Source: Ralstonia pickettii | GTDB taxonomy: Bacteria; Pseudomonadota; Gammaproteobacteria; Burkholderiales; Burkholderiaceae | Length of the DNA: 64,000 bases | NCBI RefSeq assembly: GCF_030582395.1 | Contig: NZ_CP104381.1 | Coordinates: 3,286,001-3,350,000 of the forward strand | Direction of reading: 5' to 3' | Shown: positions 34,023-43,459 of the stretch, in pieces | Position numbering within the stretch: the first letter of the stretch is position 1 | Layout of the letters: each line of letters begins with the position of its first letter | Notes under the pieces: generated by a model | The model's input: only the letters and a program-made list of their open reading frames with translations | Databases searched by the model: none | Told to the model about the DNA's origin: nothing | Translations under genes and position numbers: made by a program

Positions 34023-35451
34023 CGGGGCGCCCGCGCAGTCCGCCCCGGCACGGGCGCACAGCTTGCGCGCCCGGCTGGTGTTGTGGCTGGCATTGCCGCT
34101 GGTCGTCTACGTGGCGGCCGATGGCTGGCTCGACCTGGCCGCCGCGCGCCACAACGCCGATCTCGTGCACTTTCATGCGCTCGACACGGCTGCACAGATG
34201 ATCAGCGGCCAGATCGAGTGGGACGAAGGCCGCCTGCGCGTGTCGGTGCCGCCGGCTGCGCTGGCGGTGTTTGCCGCGCCACAAACCGCGGTGCGCGACC
34301 AGGTGGCGTACCAGGTCAGCACTGAGCACGGCCGCCTGCTGGCCGGGCGGCTCGACTTCGGCACGCGCCCCGCGTTTGACGCGGCTGGCCTCGCCGACGC
34401 CGGCACCTACACCGATACCGTGGAGGGCCAGCCCGTGCACGTAGCCGCCGTGGTGCGCACCATGTACGACGCCGGCCGCACCGAGCGCGTCGTCACACGT
34501 GTCGCGCAAACGATGAACGGCCGTGACGCGATGATCCGCCAGTTGTGGTGGCCCGCCACCGTGCGCCAGCTCGCGCTCGTGGGGCTGGCGCTGGCGATGA
34601 TCCTCATCGGCCTGACGCTGGAATTGCGGCCGATCTTACGGCTGGCCGGCAATGTGTCGGCACGCGCCCCCACCGACCTCGCGCCGCTTGATCCCAACGG
34701 CCTGCAGCACGAGTTGCAGCCGATTGCCGGCGCGTTCAACCAGTACCTGCAGCGCATAGCCGACAACGCGCTCACGCAGAAGCGCTTCATTGCCGATGCC
34801 GCGCACCAGATGCGCACGCCGCTGGCGATTCTCGATACGCAGATGCAGGTGGCGGCGCAAGCCAACGCAGATGCCGCGCTGCATGAAGTCCTGAGGGCTG
34901 CGCGCACCAGCACGCGCAACCTGGCGGATCTCATCAACGACTTGTTGCTGCTGTCTCAGGCCGAATCCTCGGCCGCGACGAGCGAGGTGGTGGACCTCTC
35001 TCAGGTGGCGCGCACCGTGCTGGAAGACCTCGCGCTGCTCGCCGACGGCCGCCGGATCGACCTGGGCATCGAGCTAGCCGACCAGCCCGTGTGGACGTCG
35101 GGCAACCGCACGCTGATCGCGGCCCTGCTCTTCAACCTGGTCGACAACGCTGTGCGTTACACGCAGGAAGGCGGCCATGTGACGGTGCAGGTGTCGGCGG
35201 ACTACGGCTGGGCCATGCTGACCGTGACCGATAACGGCCCAGGCATTCCGCCCGAGGCGTACGCACGCGTGTTCGAGCGCTTCACGCGGCTGGAAGGCAC
35301 GCAAACGCAGGGCAGTGGCCTGGGGCTGGCGATCGTGCGTCAGATCGTCGATCGCATGGGCGGTCAGATTGCGCTCGCCCCCGGGCCAGGTAACGTCGGG
35401 CTGGCGGTGACGGTTTGGCTGCGACGCACGAGCGCACCCGCCGCAGCGTAA
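34000..35451 (+). CDS. Sensor histidine kinase, TctE-like
   Basis: 483 residues: N-terminal membrane span (LVLWLALPLVVYVAA), a periplasmic sensor of about 130 residues, a second span (LALVGLALAMILIGLTL), HAMP-like linker, HisKA with FIADAAHQMRTPLAIL (phospho-His), and an ATPase domain with NLVDNAVRYTQ, DNGPGIP and GSGLGLAIV. The start at 34000 overlaps the regulator end by 23 bases. Absence of tctCBA in the window leaves the target open; the divergent binding-protein gene is a candidate. Confidence 0.88.
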   Translation: MRPPRSPDGAPAQSAPARAHSLRARLVLWLALPLVVYVAADGWLDLAAARHNADLVHFHALDTAAQMISGQIEWDEGRLRVSVPPAALAVFAAPQTAVRDQVAYQVSTEHGRLLAGRLDFGTRPAFDAAGLADAGTYTDTVEGQPVHVAAVVRTMYDAGRTERVVTRVAQTMNGRDAMIRQLWWPATVRQLALVGLALAMILIGLTLELRPILRLAGNVSARAPTDLAPLDPNGLQHELQPIAGAFNQYLQRIADNALTQKRFIADAAHQMRTPLAILDTQMQVAAQANADAALHEVLRAARTSTRNLADLINDLLLLSQAESSAATSEVVDLSQVARTVLEDLALLADGRRIDLGIELADQPVWTSGNRTLIAALLFNLVDNAVRYTQEGGHVTVQVSADYGWAMLTVTDNGPGIPPEAYARVFERFTRLEGTQTQGSGLGLAIVRQIVDRMGGQIALAPGPGNVGLAVTVWLRRTSAPAAA

Positions 35452-35482
35452 GTCGTCGCCGCCGCCCTACTGCTTCCCCCCC

Positions 35483-37141
35483 TTATTGCACCGACACAAA
35501 CACCGGGTTCGAGTAGAACCACAGATCGTTGTAGTTCCGATCGTTGATGGCGTTGAAGCGCGCGGCGTTTTCCGTCACCACGGTCTTCTGGTCGGGCAGC
35601 GGGTTGCCGTTGCTGGTCTCGCCTGACACGTTCATGCCGAGGTTGGTGCCGCGCAGGCGGAAGTACTGGTTCTTGGCAGCCGTGTAGGTGTACGTGATGC
35701 TGTTGTAACCGTCAGCGTCGACCTTCCAGTCGGCCTTCGTGAACGTAGCGATGACCTTGGTGGAGTCGTTGGTGTCCTTCGCATAGGCCGGCGTGCCCGA
35801 TGCCGCCTTGCCCGTCACGTCACCCGCAATCAGGTCGACGTGGTCGACCACCGGGCGCATGTTGACCTTGAAGCCGCTGCCCAGCGGGTACTCGTAGTTG
35901 TTGCGATCGGGGCTCTTGAAGCGGATGGTGATCGTCACCTTGTCACCGGCCTTGGCCGTAAGCGTGCCGCCCATGTCGGCTGATGCGGCCGCGGTACCCG
36001 CATTGAAGTCCAGCGCGTTGATGAGGTCACCGAACACGGCGAACGATTTGCCCGAGCGCATGGCCGCCAGCAGCGTCTTCAGGTCGGTGCTGGTGCCCGG
36101 CAGCCAGATGTACGTCTTGGCGTATTCGCCGGGGTAGTAGCCGCTGCTGAACTGCTGTGTGGCGTCGACTTCAAAGTGGTGGTCGGAATCCGCAAAGTTC
36201 CAGATGCGGCGGCCCTCGCCCAGCAGCGCATCCCAGACGCCACCGACTTGGGCGACTACGTAATCCACGCCGCCGTAGGTGCGGTTCTTCAGGTTGGCAT
36301 CGATGTAGGCGCTGGCATAGCCGCCGCGATCGGGTTCCATCTGGTTGCCGACCATGCCCTCGATGCCGAACATGATGTCGGGCGCCGTGTCGTTGAACTC
36401 GCGGAAATCCGCCACCGTGTACTTGCCGGGGTTGCGCGACGGGTGGTTGATCAGGCCGTAGCTGGTGTTCGGGTAGTTCGTCTTCAGCCACTTGAAGGCA
36501 TTGACCACGTCGGCGTGGGTGGTGCCGGCGCGCGGGCCATCTTGCTGCCAAGCGGTCACATCGTTCGGATCGAACAGCGATGCAGATTGCTGGGTAAAGA
36601 AGTATTCGAACTTGTTCAAGCCCTTGGCCGACGTCTGCAGCTTGTCGATGCCATCGAAGATGCCCACGTTCAAGTGGTCGTGCGTGGGCATGTCCCACTC
36701 GGCAGCGGAGAAGATCAGCTTGCCTGCGTATTTGCCTGACGCCTGCGCCTGCGCAATCGCGGGCATCTCGTATTGGGCGATCCCGGCCGATGCGGCAATC
36801 GAGCCACCTGCAAGCGTGGCGCCGGTGGCGTCGCGCGGCGACGGACGCAGGTGGTTCGATACGGCCATCCAGTCGAGGCCATTGAGGTCGAATGCGTGAT
36901 CGAGCACCGTCGACAACGGCGTAACGGCATCGACGGACTCTGCTGTGTGCACGTGCAGGTCGCCCGTGGTCCACAGGCCCTGCGGCTTGGCGGGCTGCGT
37001 CGGCGTGGTCGGCGTGGGTGCCGGCGAGGTGCCTGCAGTGTTCGTAGGCGCGGGGTCGTCACTGCCGCCGCACGCGTACAAGCCGAGCGTCATGCATGCC
37101 GGCACCGCAATCGCGAGCAGCGTTTTCTTGGTCGAAAGCAT
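35483..37141 (-). CDS. PHP-domain lipoprotein (metal-dependent phosphoesterase fold)
   Basis: 552 residues. A lipoprotein signal with lipobox LYAC (Cys24), a Pro/Thr linker, then a PHP-type metal site: GDLHVHTAESVDA (His63, His65), GLDWMAVSNH, LINHPSRNPGKY and NFADSDHHFE. The last 180 residues form a beta-rich domain. PHP domains bind three metals and often act on phosphate esters, but the substrate of this exported group is unknown. ATG 37141 has AGGAAA upstream. It stands alone. Confidence 0.8.
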   Translation of the reverse strand: MLSTKKTLLAIAVPACMTLGLYACGGSDDPAPTNTAGTSPAPTPTTPTQPAKPQGLWTTGDLHVHTAESVDAVTPLSTVLDHAFDLNGLDWMAVSNHLRPSPRDATGATLAGGSIAASAGIAQYEMPAIAQAQASGKYAGKLIFSAAEWDMPTHDHLNVGIFDGIDKLQTSAKGLNKFEYFFTQQSASLFDPNDVTAWQQDGPRAGTTHADVVNAFKWLKTNYPNTSYGLINHPSRNPGKYTVADFREFNDTAPDIMFGIEGMVGNQMEPDRGGYASAYIDANLKNRTYGGVDYVVAQVGGVWDALLGEGRRIWNFADSDHHFEVDATQQFSSGYYPGEYAKTYIWLPGTSTDLKTLLAAMRSGKSFAVFGDLINALDFNAGTAAASADMGGTLTAKAGDKVTITIRFKSPDRNNYEYPLGSGFKVNMRPVVDHVDLIAGDVTGKAASGTPAYAKDTNDSTKVIATFTKADWKVDADGYNSITYTYTAAKNQYFRLRGTNLGMNVSGETSNGNPLPDQKTVVTENAARFNAINDRNYNDLWFYSNPVFVSVQ

Positions 37142-37334
37142 GGTGGTTTCCTGTCGATTCGATGAGGTCGGGCAAACGCCGCCGGCCGCCCATGCCTGTG
37201 GGCGGTTCATTCACGATTAAAACGTTTGCGTGGCGTAATCTTCTCGTCGCGGCGTGAAGGTTTGGTGAAGACGCCTTGTGAAAACAGGAAGCGGTGCGGG
37301 ATGCAGTGAAGAGGTAAGGCACCAAACAGCGCGC

Positions 37335-37363
37335 AAAAGAAAGCGGCCCCGAAAAGGGGCCGC
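37335..37363 (-). terminator. Intrinsic terminator of the DUF4142 cluster
   Basis: On the complement, GCGGCCCC (37363-37356) / GGGGCCGC (37350-37343) is followed by TTTCTTTT. It lies 20 bases past the small gene at 37385. Confidence 0.75.
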
Positions 37364-37384
37364 CTTCAGCGCACTGCTGGCGCG

Positions 37385-37591
37385 TCAGGGTGCGTCCTTG
37401 CTTGATGTATCGCGTTCTTCCTCCCGGGCGGGCTGGCGGTGTGATTTCCGCCCGTCCACTTCCGACAAATCACGTTCGCGCACTTCGGCTTCGCGCACGG
37501 TTGTGCCTTCTGCATCGGTTTCAGACACATCGGTCAGGAAAGGCTCGTCGGCGTCGGGAGGGCCCGCGCCCTTCTGGTGTCGGCTGTTCAT
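37385..37591 (-). CDS. Small acidic hydrophilic protein
   Basis: 68 residues, almost wholly charged or polar (PDADEPFLTDVSETDAEG, VREAEVRERDLSEVDG), no cysteine and no hydrophobic core, so probably disordered. GAGG five bases before ATG 37591 supports it. It is the last gene of a minus-strand row with DUF4142 and DUF2795 genes, a company often tied to desiccation or stationary-phase stress; role unknown. Confidence 0.65.
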   Translation of the reverse strand: MNSRHQKGAGPPDADEPFLTDVSETDAEGTTVREAEVRERDLSEVDGRKSHRQPAREEERDTSSKDAP

Positions 37592-37626
37592 GGTCACCTC
37601 GTCAATGATGCGATCTGCTCACGGAA

Positions 37627-38166
37627 TTACTTCGCCGCGAGCTTCAGTTGCTCCGCCATCTGCAGGTGCTCACGCAGCGCCGGCAGGTTGTGCGCGAAAA
37701 ATGCCTTGATGTCGGGATCCTTTGCATCCTTCGAGGCCTTGTCGAACAACGAGACGGCTTCCTTGTGGGCCTTCACGCCTACCTCGTCGGCGTAAGCCTT
37801 GTCGAATTTGGCTCCTTCCAATGCGTTGAGCTTGTCCACCTTCGCGCGCTCATCGGCGGGCAGGCTTTCCGGCACGGCGATGCCCTTTTTGCCGGCCAGT
37901 GCCTTGAGTTCGTCACCAACGGTGGTGTGATCCTTCACCATGCGTTGTGCGAACGCGCGCACGTCTGGGCTGCTCGCGCGAGTGATGGCCACTTGGCTGG
38001 CCTGCACTTCGAGCATGCCCGATGCCGCAGCCTTGGTCACGAACGTGGTGTCGGACTTGTCCGCCGCCGCCCGCGCCACACTCAATGCGCCGCCAAAGCC
38101 CAGCACCCCTGCCACCAGCAACGCGGCAACACGCCGGGCGCCAATATGGTGTGTCGATCTGTTCAT
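37627..38166 (-). CDS. Exported DUF4142 (ferritin-like) protein
   Basis: 179 residues: signal peptide ending in ARAA (about 34), then a four-helix DUF4142 domain: SDTTFVTKAAASGMLEVQAS, DVRAFAQRMVKDHTTVGDEL, AKVDKLNALEGAKFDKAY and HKEAVSLFDKASKDAKDPDI. The periplasmic helical bundle resembles a ferritin-like fold, but metal binding is not established. AGGAGG precedes ATG 38166. Confidence 0.88.
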   Translation of the reverse strand: MNRSTHHIGARRVAALLVAGVLGFGGALSVARAAADKSDTTFVTKAAASGMLEVQASQVAITRASSPDVRAFAQRMVKDHTTVGDELKALAGKKGIAVPESLPADERAKVDKLNALEGAKFDKAYADEVGVKAHKEAVSLFDKASKDAKDPDIKAFFAHNLPALREHLQMAEQLKLAAK

Positions 38167-38192
38167 GAGTCGTCCTCCTGCGCGCATACGCA

Positions 38193-38576
38193 TCACTTTT
38201 CGTTGCTGACGGCCTTGGAAACAGCGGCCGGCGTGTCGTATTCATCGTCGGGCATGTCTTGCAGCGTCTTGAGTGTGCTGTCGTCTGCGCCGTTGGCCTG
38301 CGCGGTCTTCAGCAGCTCCTGCTTCTTTGCCGGATAAGACGCACCCTTCAGCGCCTTTTGAATGCCGATCGGAGAGTGCGTTGCGTGTTCGCCCCCGGTA
38401 CCGCCGCCATGGGCACCGCGCTCGTGCGATTTGGCACCGGCACGTTCAGACGACTTGCCGGCACTCCCGTGGCTGGCGTGACCGCCACGCTCCTTGTCAG
38501 ATGCGCTGCTGCGTTTGCCCTGCGACGTCGATTTCGAGTGCGACGCGTGCTTGCTCTTGTCGCGAGTCGGTTTCAT
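38193..38576 (-). CDS. DUF2795-type protein with Ser/His/Gly-rich N-terminus
   Basis: 127 residues. The first 65 are low in complexity (Lys, Ser, His, Gly). The last 60 form the small helical DUF2795-like module (SPIGIQKALKGASYPAKKQE, LLKTAQANGADDSTLKTLQD, DEYDTPAAVSKAV). GGAGG lies just upstream of ATG 38576. It leads the three-gene row to 37385. Confidence 0.75.
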   Translation of the reverse strand: MKPTRDKSKHASHSKSTSQGKRSSASDKERGGHASHGSAGKSSERAGAKSHERGAHGGGTGGEHATHSPIGIQKALKGASYPAKKQELLKTAQANGADDSTLKTLQDMPDDEYDTPAAVSKAVSNEK

Positions 38577-38704
38577 GACACCTCCGCTGGTTGGTTAGTC
38601 GGGCCGTCACCCGAAATGGCGCGGCCAACCACCGCTACGCAGCAGCCAACATGCCTGCGCGAAGGTGCGAAGTCAGAGAATGCTTGACGGAAGCGGCGCG
38701 TGGG

Positions 38705-39184
38705 CTACGTGCGCGATACAGGCTTGGCGCGCGGACGCGGCATCGGCAGCGGTGCTTCCCTTAGCGCGCGGTTGACCGCGTTCGGCTTGTCGACCAGATC
38801 CTGCAGCGTGTAGCCGTCGAGCACTTCAAAGTACGCCTCCAGCGCTGCGTGGAGCACGCCGCGCAGGCCGCACACGCGCGTGATGACGCAGTGGTTGTCG
38901 TCACCGTCGAAGCACTCGACCATGCGGAAATCGGGCTCGGTGGCGCGAACCACATCGCCGAGATTGATTTCTGCCGCAGGGCGGCCGAGCGTGATGCCAC
39001 CCGCGCGCCCCCGCACGGTGTGAAGGAAGCCGTCCTGCCCAAGCTGCTGGACGATCTTGATTAGGTGGTTCTTGGGAATGCCGAAGGCATCCGCAATGCG
39101 CTGGATCGTGACAAGTTCGTCCGGGTGCACGGCCACGTAGATCAGCGTGCGCAGCGCGTAGTCGGTGTAGTCGGTCAGTCGCAT
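38705..39184 (-). CDS. nsrR: NsrR, nitric-oxide-sensing Rrf2-family repressor
   Basis: 159 residues with an Rrf2 winged helix (MRLTDYTDYALRTLIYVAVH, GIPKNHLIKIVQQLGQDGFL, VRGRAGGI) and three cysteines for an iron-sulfur cluster: Cys91, Cys99, Cys105 (C-x7-C-x5-C). NO destroys the cluster and releases repression. It diverges from hmp across 229 bases, which contain a candidate NsrR site. Confidence 0.92.
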   Translation of the reverse strand: MRLTDYTDYALRTLIYVAVHPDELVTIQRIADAFGIPKNHLIKIVQQLGQDGFLHTVRGRAGGITLGRPAAEINLGDVVRATEPDFRMVECFDGDDNHCVITRVCGLRGVLHAALEAYFEVLDGYTLQDLVDKPNAVNRALREAPLPMPRPRAKPVSRT

Positions 39185-39213
39185 GGCGGGTGTTCGGGAT
39201 TGCCGTAGCTTAA

Positions 39214-39236
39214 AACATTCATGAAAGTCGCATCTT
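39214..39236. promoter_or_regulatory. Candidate NsrR operator
   Basis: AACATTCATGAAAG then TCGCATCTT fits the E. coli NsrR pattern (AAGATGCAT, five T/A, ATGCATCTT, as I recall it) at about 15 of 23 positions, with the right half-site GCATCTT exact. It lies 30 bases before nsrR. A second GCATCTT is at 39385-39391, 23 bases before hmp. Confidence 0.45.
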
Positions 39237-39413
39237 ATCGGGAAGCGGCCAAAGAGATGCGCCGGTTTGTCGCAGTCTTATTTGTTGTATCGAAAATGTA
39301 TGTTTAATAGAATCCGATCCAAGCGGTTGGTTGAGCACTACGCCATCCAGGACAAAACCTGGCGGCGCCCCCGTCCTATTTGTTGCATCTTTAACGCATA
39401 TTTGGAGTCCAGC

Positions 39414-40616
39414 ATGCTGTCCGACAAGTCCAAGCCCTACATCGATGCCAGCGTTCCGGTGCTGCGCGAGCACGGCCTGACTATCACCCAGACCTTCTAT
39501 CGCAACATGTTCGCCAGCCACCCCGAGCTGACCAACGTGTTCAACATGGGCAACCAGGCCAATGGATCGCAGCAACAGTCGCTGGCTTCGGCGGTGTTTG
39601 CGTACGCTGCCAACCATGGCAACAACGCGGCGCTGGCGCCCGTGGTCAGCCGCATCGTGCACAAGCATGCCGCGGTGGGGATCAAGCCAAGTCATTACCC
39701 GATCGTGGCGCGTCACCTGATTGGTGCGATTGCAGAGGTTCTGGGTGACGCCGCCACGCCCGACCTGCTTGCCGCCTGGGACGAAGCCTATTGGTTGCTC
39801 GCGGCCGAGTTGATCGCGGCGGAAGCACGCCTGTACCAGCACACCGGCAGTGGCCCCGATCATCGTCAGCCGGTGCGCATTGTGGAGCGCCGCCAGCAAG
39901 CCGAAGACGTGGTCTCGTTCAAGCTCGAAGCCGTGGGCGATGCGCCGTTGGCCGATTTCCTGCCCGGTCAATACATCTCGGTGCAAGTGGAGCTTGCGCC
40001 CGGGGTGCTCCAGCAGCGCCAGTACAGCCTGTCGGATGCACCGAATGGCCGCACGTGGCGCATCTCGGTGAAGCGTGATGCGGGCGATGCCAACCGCCCC
40101 GCCGGCACCGTGTCGAGCTGGTTGCACGCCAATGCGCGCGAAGGCGACGTCCTGCTGGTCAGCCAACCGTACGGCGACTTTGTGCCGCAACTGGCGACCG
40201 GCAACCCGATCGTGCTGATGTCGGCCGGTGTGGGTATCACGCCCATGATTTCGGCGCTCAACACGCTCGCGCAGCAGAACAGCGAGCGCAGGATCGTGTT
40301 CAGCCACGCTGGCCGTGCGGCCTCGCATGTTGCCCACGCCGACGAGCTGGAGCGTGCGGCGCAAGCACTCCCGGCGTTCGAGGCACACGTGTTCCTGGAG
40401 TCCGGTGAAGATGCGGAATTCGCGCAGCGCCCAGCCCAGCCCGGCCGCATGACGGTCGACACCTTCGTTCGCGAAAACGCGGACGCGGACTTCTATCTCT
40501 GCGGCCCGCTGCCGTTCATGCAGGCGCAGCGTGCGGCGCTGCTCGCCAGCGGCGTCCCGTCGGAGCGCATCCACCGCGAAGTGTTCGGCCCTGACCTGCT
40601 GGACGACATCCTCTGA
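39414..40616 (+). CDS. hmp: Hmp, flavohaemoglobin nitric oxide dioxygenase
   Basis: 400 residues. N-terminal globin (about 1-140: VLREHGLTITQTFYRNMFAS, IVHKHAAVGIKPSHYPIV), then FAD-binding (YISVQVELAPGVLQQRQYSL) and NAD-binding domains (LMSAGVGITPMISALN, DFYLCGPLPFMQAQ). It turns NO and O2 into nitrate. The start at 39414 begins the globin (MLSDKSKPYIDA); the open stretch upstream to 39267 is the operator region. nnrS follows 20 bases downstream. Confidence 0.95.
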   Translation: MLSDKSKPYIDASVPVLREHGLTITQTFYRNMFASHPELTNVFNMGNQANGSQQQSLASAVFAYAANHGNNAALAPVVSRIVHKHAAVGIKPSHYPIVARHLIGAIAEVLGDAATPDLLAAWDEAYWLLAAELIAAEARLYQHTGSGPDHRQPVRIVERRQQAEDVVSFKLEAVGDAPLADFLPGQYISVQVELAPGVLQQRQYSLSDAPNGRTWRISVKRDAGDANRPAGTVSSWLHANAREGDVLLVSQPYGDFVPQLATGNPIVLMSAGVGITPMISALNTLAQQNSERRIVFSHAGRAASHVAHADELERAAQALPAFEAHVFLESGEDAEFAQRPAQPGRMTVDTFVRENADADFYLCGPLPFMQAQRAALLASGVPSERIHREVFGPDLLDDIL

Positions 40617-40636
40617 CCTGAACCACGGAAATCACC

Positions 40637-41851
40637 ATGCCACGCCAAGCCCCGGTCCTCACCATCGGCAAGCCCGACCCGGCAAGCCGCGCGTCTTACA
40701 CGGGGCTGGCTGTCTTCGCACTCGGCTTCCGGCCGTTCTATCTGCTGGCAGCGGCCTTTGCTGCGCTGGGTATGGCGTTGTGGGCGGCGTTGCTGCTGGG
40801 CGTACTGCCGTCGACGGAAGGCCCGGCCACCATGGCGCCGCTGTTCTGGCATGCACACGAAATGGTGTTTGGCTTTGCGGCAGCGGTGGTGGTCGGTTTC
40901 CTGTTCACCGCAGGCAAGAACTGGACAGGCTTGCAGACGCCGCAAGGCGCGCCGCTCGCCGCGCTGGCTGGGCTGTGGCTGGCGGCGCGCGTGCTGATGT
41001 GGACGGGCCCCGTGCCGCTGGCTGTGGCGGCAGACGTCGCGTTCCTGCCGGCATGCGGCGTGGCGTTTCTGCGCATCCTGCTGCGCGTAAAAAACACGCG
41101 CAACTACGGCTTGTCGATCGCGTTGCTGGGGCTCGGTGGTGTCAACGCGGCGTTTCATGCAGCGCTGGCCCTGGGGGCGCCGCTGGCCGCGTTGCGTTGC
41201 CTCGATGCGGCCGCCGGGCTGGTGTGCCTGTTTGTCACGGTGATCGGCGGGCGCGTCATCCCCATGTTCACAGCCAACGCGGTCCCCGGGGTGAACGTGC
41301 GCCGCGTGGGGTGGGCCGAACGCGCCATCGTGCCGGCGACAGCGCTGGCGGTGCTCATGTTTGCGACGCCGCTTCAAGGGCTTGTTCCGGCCATCGTGTT
41401 TGCTGCGGCAGCAGTCGTGCAAGGCGTGCGCTGGGCCGGCTGGGACACGCGCCGTACGCTGCGTACGCCCATCGTTTCGATCTTGCACGTGGCATATGCC
41501 TTCCTGCCGATCGGGTTCGTCATGTTGGCCGCTGCGGCGCTCGGCTGCGGCGACCGTTCCACGGCGCTGCATGCGCTCACGGCGGGGGCCATCGGTGGCG
41601 CCATCGTCGCCATGATCACGCGCACCGCGTTGGGTCACACCGGCCGGATTTTGCGCACTGGCCGGACAGAGCATTTCGCCTACGGTGCCATCGCGCTGGC
41701 TGCACTCGTGCGCGTGGCGGGTCCCGCGTTGCTGCCGCGCGAGGTGTGGACCGGCGCGGCGAGCATGCTATGGATGTCCGCGTTCGTGGCGTACCTGTGG
41801 CGCTACACGCCATGGCTGATGGCGCCGCGGGCTGACGGCCGGGAAGGCTGA
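40637..41851 (+). CDS. nnrS: NnrS-family haem/copper membrane protein
   Basis: 404 residues, about twelve membrane spans. NnrS signatures are GFRPFYLLAAAFAAL, FWHAHEMVFGFAAAVVVGF, LFTAGKNWTG and VTVIGGRVIPMFTANAVPG; the histidines in WHAHEM and RTALGHTGR are likely metal ligands. NnrS protects cells under nitrosative stress by shielding metal sites. It is co-transcribed with hmp and so presumably under NsrR. Confidence 0.92.
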   Translation: MPRQAPVLTIGKPDPASRASYTGLAVFALGFRPFYLLAAAFAALGMALWAALLLGVLPSTEGPATMAPLFWHAHEMVFGFAAAVVVGFLFTAGKNWTGLQTPQGAPLAALAGLWLAARVLMWTGPVPLAVAADVAFLPACGVAFLRILLRVKNTRNYGLSIALLGLGGVNAAFHAALALGAPLAALRCLDAAAGLVCLFVTVIGGRVIPMFTANAVPGVNVRRVGWAERAIVPATALAVLMFATPLQGLVPAIVFAAAAVVQGVRWAGWDTRRTLRTPIVSILHVAYAFLPIGFVMLAAAALGCGDRSTALHALTAGAIGGAIVAMITRTALGHTGRILRTGRTEHFAYGAIALAALVRVAGPALLPREVWTGAASMLWMSAFVAYLWRYTPWLMAPRADGREG

Positions 41852-41922
41852 GCCCCGCGCTCTTCTTTCTGCCGCTCGCGGCTTCCGTAGAATGGTGCAG
41901 CCCTTCGCACACCGCGCCCACG

Positions 41923-43380
41923 ATGGATGTCCATTTGACGATCCACGGTCGGCATGACCTTGCCGGCCAGCTCTATCGACAACTTCGCACCGCCATCCTC
42001 GACGGCCGGCTCGTGCCGGGCGAGCGCCTGCCCTCCACGCGGGATCTGGCGCTGCAGATCGGTGTATCGCGCAAGACCACGCTCGATGTGTTCGAGCGCC
42101 TCATTGCCGAGGGCTATCTCCGCACGCGCGCCGGTTCCGGCACCTTCGTGGCCGAAGCCACCGAAGGATTGCGCGTCCGCACGCCAGCCGTCTCGCCTGC
42201 GGCGCAACTTGCGTCGCCCGCGCCAGCCCCACGCATCTTCGACACGCCGTGGAACACCATGCCGGCGGTGCTGCCCCTGCCGCGCGAGAATATCGTCCAC
42301 GATTTTGTCGGCGGGGTGACGGAGAAGCGCCTTTTCCCGTTCGACGTGTGGCGCCGCTGTGTTGCGCACGCGTTGCGCCAGCAGGCGCGGGGGCGCGGCG
42401 GGTATCACGACCCGGCTGGCGATCAGGCGCTGAGGCTGGCCATCTCGCGCTATCTCGCATTCAGCCGCGCGGTGGTCTGTGCCTGGGCCGATATTGTCGT
42501 CACGCATGGCGCGCAGCAGGCCATCGACCTGATCGCCCGCGTGCTGGTGCGCCCGGGTGAAACCGTCGCCATCGAAGATCCGGGCTACCCGCCCGCGCGC
42601 ATTGCGCTGCAGGCCCTCGGTGCCAACGTCGTGCCGGTGCCGGTCGACGCCGAAGGCCTGGTCGTCGATGCGCTGCCCAAGCGCGCCAAGCTCGTCTACG
42701 TGACACCGTCGCACCAGTTTCCGCTGGGCATGCCGATGAGCCTCGGGCGTCGCGCGCAACTGCTCGACTGGGCACAGCGCCATGACGCGCTCATCATCGA
42801 GGACGATTACGACAGCGAATTCCGCTTCGACGGCCGCCCGATGGAATCGCTCAAGAGCCTGGATACCGCCGGTTGCGTGGCCTATGTGGGCACGTTTTCG
42901 AAGACGATTTTTCCGGAGCTGCGCATTGGTTACGTGGTGCCGCCGGGTTCGCTGGTGGCGCCGCTGCGGCACGCCAAACAGGTGGCCGATTGGCACACTG
43001 AATCGCTCATGCAGGCGGCGCTCGCCAAATTCATGCTCGACGGCGATTTCGGCAAGTACCTGCGGCGCATGCACAAGGAATACGCCGTGCGCCGCAATGC
43101 GCTGCTGCGGCATCTGCGGGGTCCGCTGGCACCGTGGCTGACGCCCGTGCCCTCGTCGGCGGGCATTCACATGGCGGCGCAGTTGCAGGCGCCGCTGGCG
43201 GAAGCCGAACTCGTCAAGCTGGCAGAGCGTGTGGGCCTCGGGCTATACGGCACGGCGAGGATGTTCGTGGCGCGGCCGGCGCAACCCGGGCTTATGATCG
43301 GCTATGGCCACGTCGACGTTGCGGAGATCGACGCGGGGCTCGGCAAGCTCGCGGAAGTACTGGCCAAGGTGGCTACCTGA
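41923..43380 (+). CDS. MocR/PdxR-type regulator (GntR helix-turn-helix plus aminotransferase domain)
   Basis: 485 residues. The N-terminus is a GntR winged helix (LAGQLYRQLRTAILDGRLVP, GERLPSTRDLALQIGVSRKT, GYLRTRAGSGTFV); after a linker a fold-type-I aminotransferase domain runs to the end (GDQALRLAISRYLAFSRAVV, TPSHQFPLGMPMSLGRR, EDDYDSEF, TFSKTIFPELRIGY). The SK in TFSKT holds the PLP lysine. Such proteins sense PLP or amines. It is followed on the same strand by an AhpD-like gene, its likely target. Confidence 0.9.
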   Translation: MDVHLTIHGRHDLAGQLYRQLRTAILDGRLVPGERLPSTRDLALQIGVSRKTTLDVFERLIAEGYLRTRAGSGTFVAEATEGLRVRTPAVSPAAQLASPAPAPRIFDTPWNTMPAVLPLPRENIVHDFVGGVTEKRLFPFDVWRRCVAHALRQQARGRGGYHDPAGDQALRLAISRYLAFSRAVVCAWADIVVTHGAQQAIDLIARVLVRPGETVAIEDPGYPPARIALQALGANVVPVPVDAEGLVVDALPKRAKLVYVTPSHQFPLGMPMSLGRRAQLLDWAQRHDALIIEDDYDSEFRFDGRPMESLKSLDTAGCVAYVGTFSKTIFPELRIGYVVPPGSLVAPLRHAKQVADWHTESLMQAALAKFMLDGDFGKYLRRMHKEYAVRRNALLRHLRGPLAPWLTPVPSSAGIHMAAQLQAPLAEAELVKLAERVGLGLYGTARMFVARPAQPGLMIGYGHVDVAEIDAGLGKLAEVLAKVAT

Positions 43381-43459
43381 TATTCGCGGGGATTGGCGAT
43401 TCCAAGGTGCCACTGCGGTGCCTACACTGGCTCCAGTTCTCAAGCACAGGAGCCCTCTC

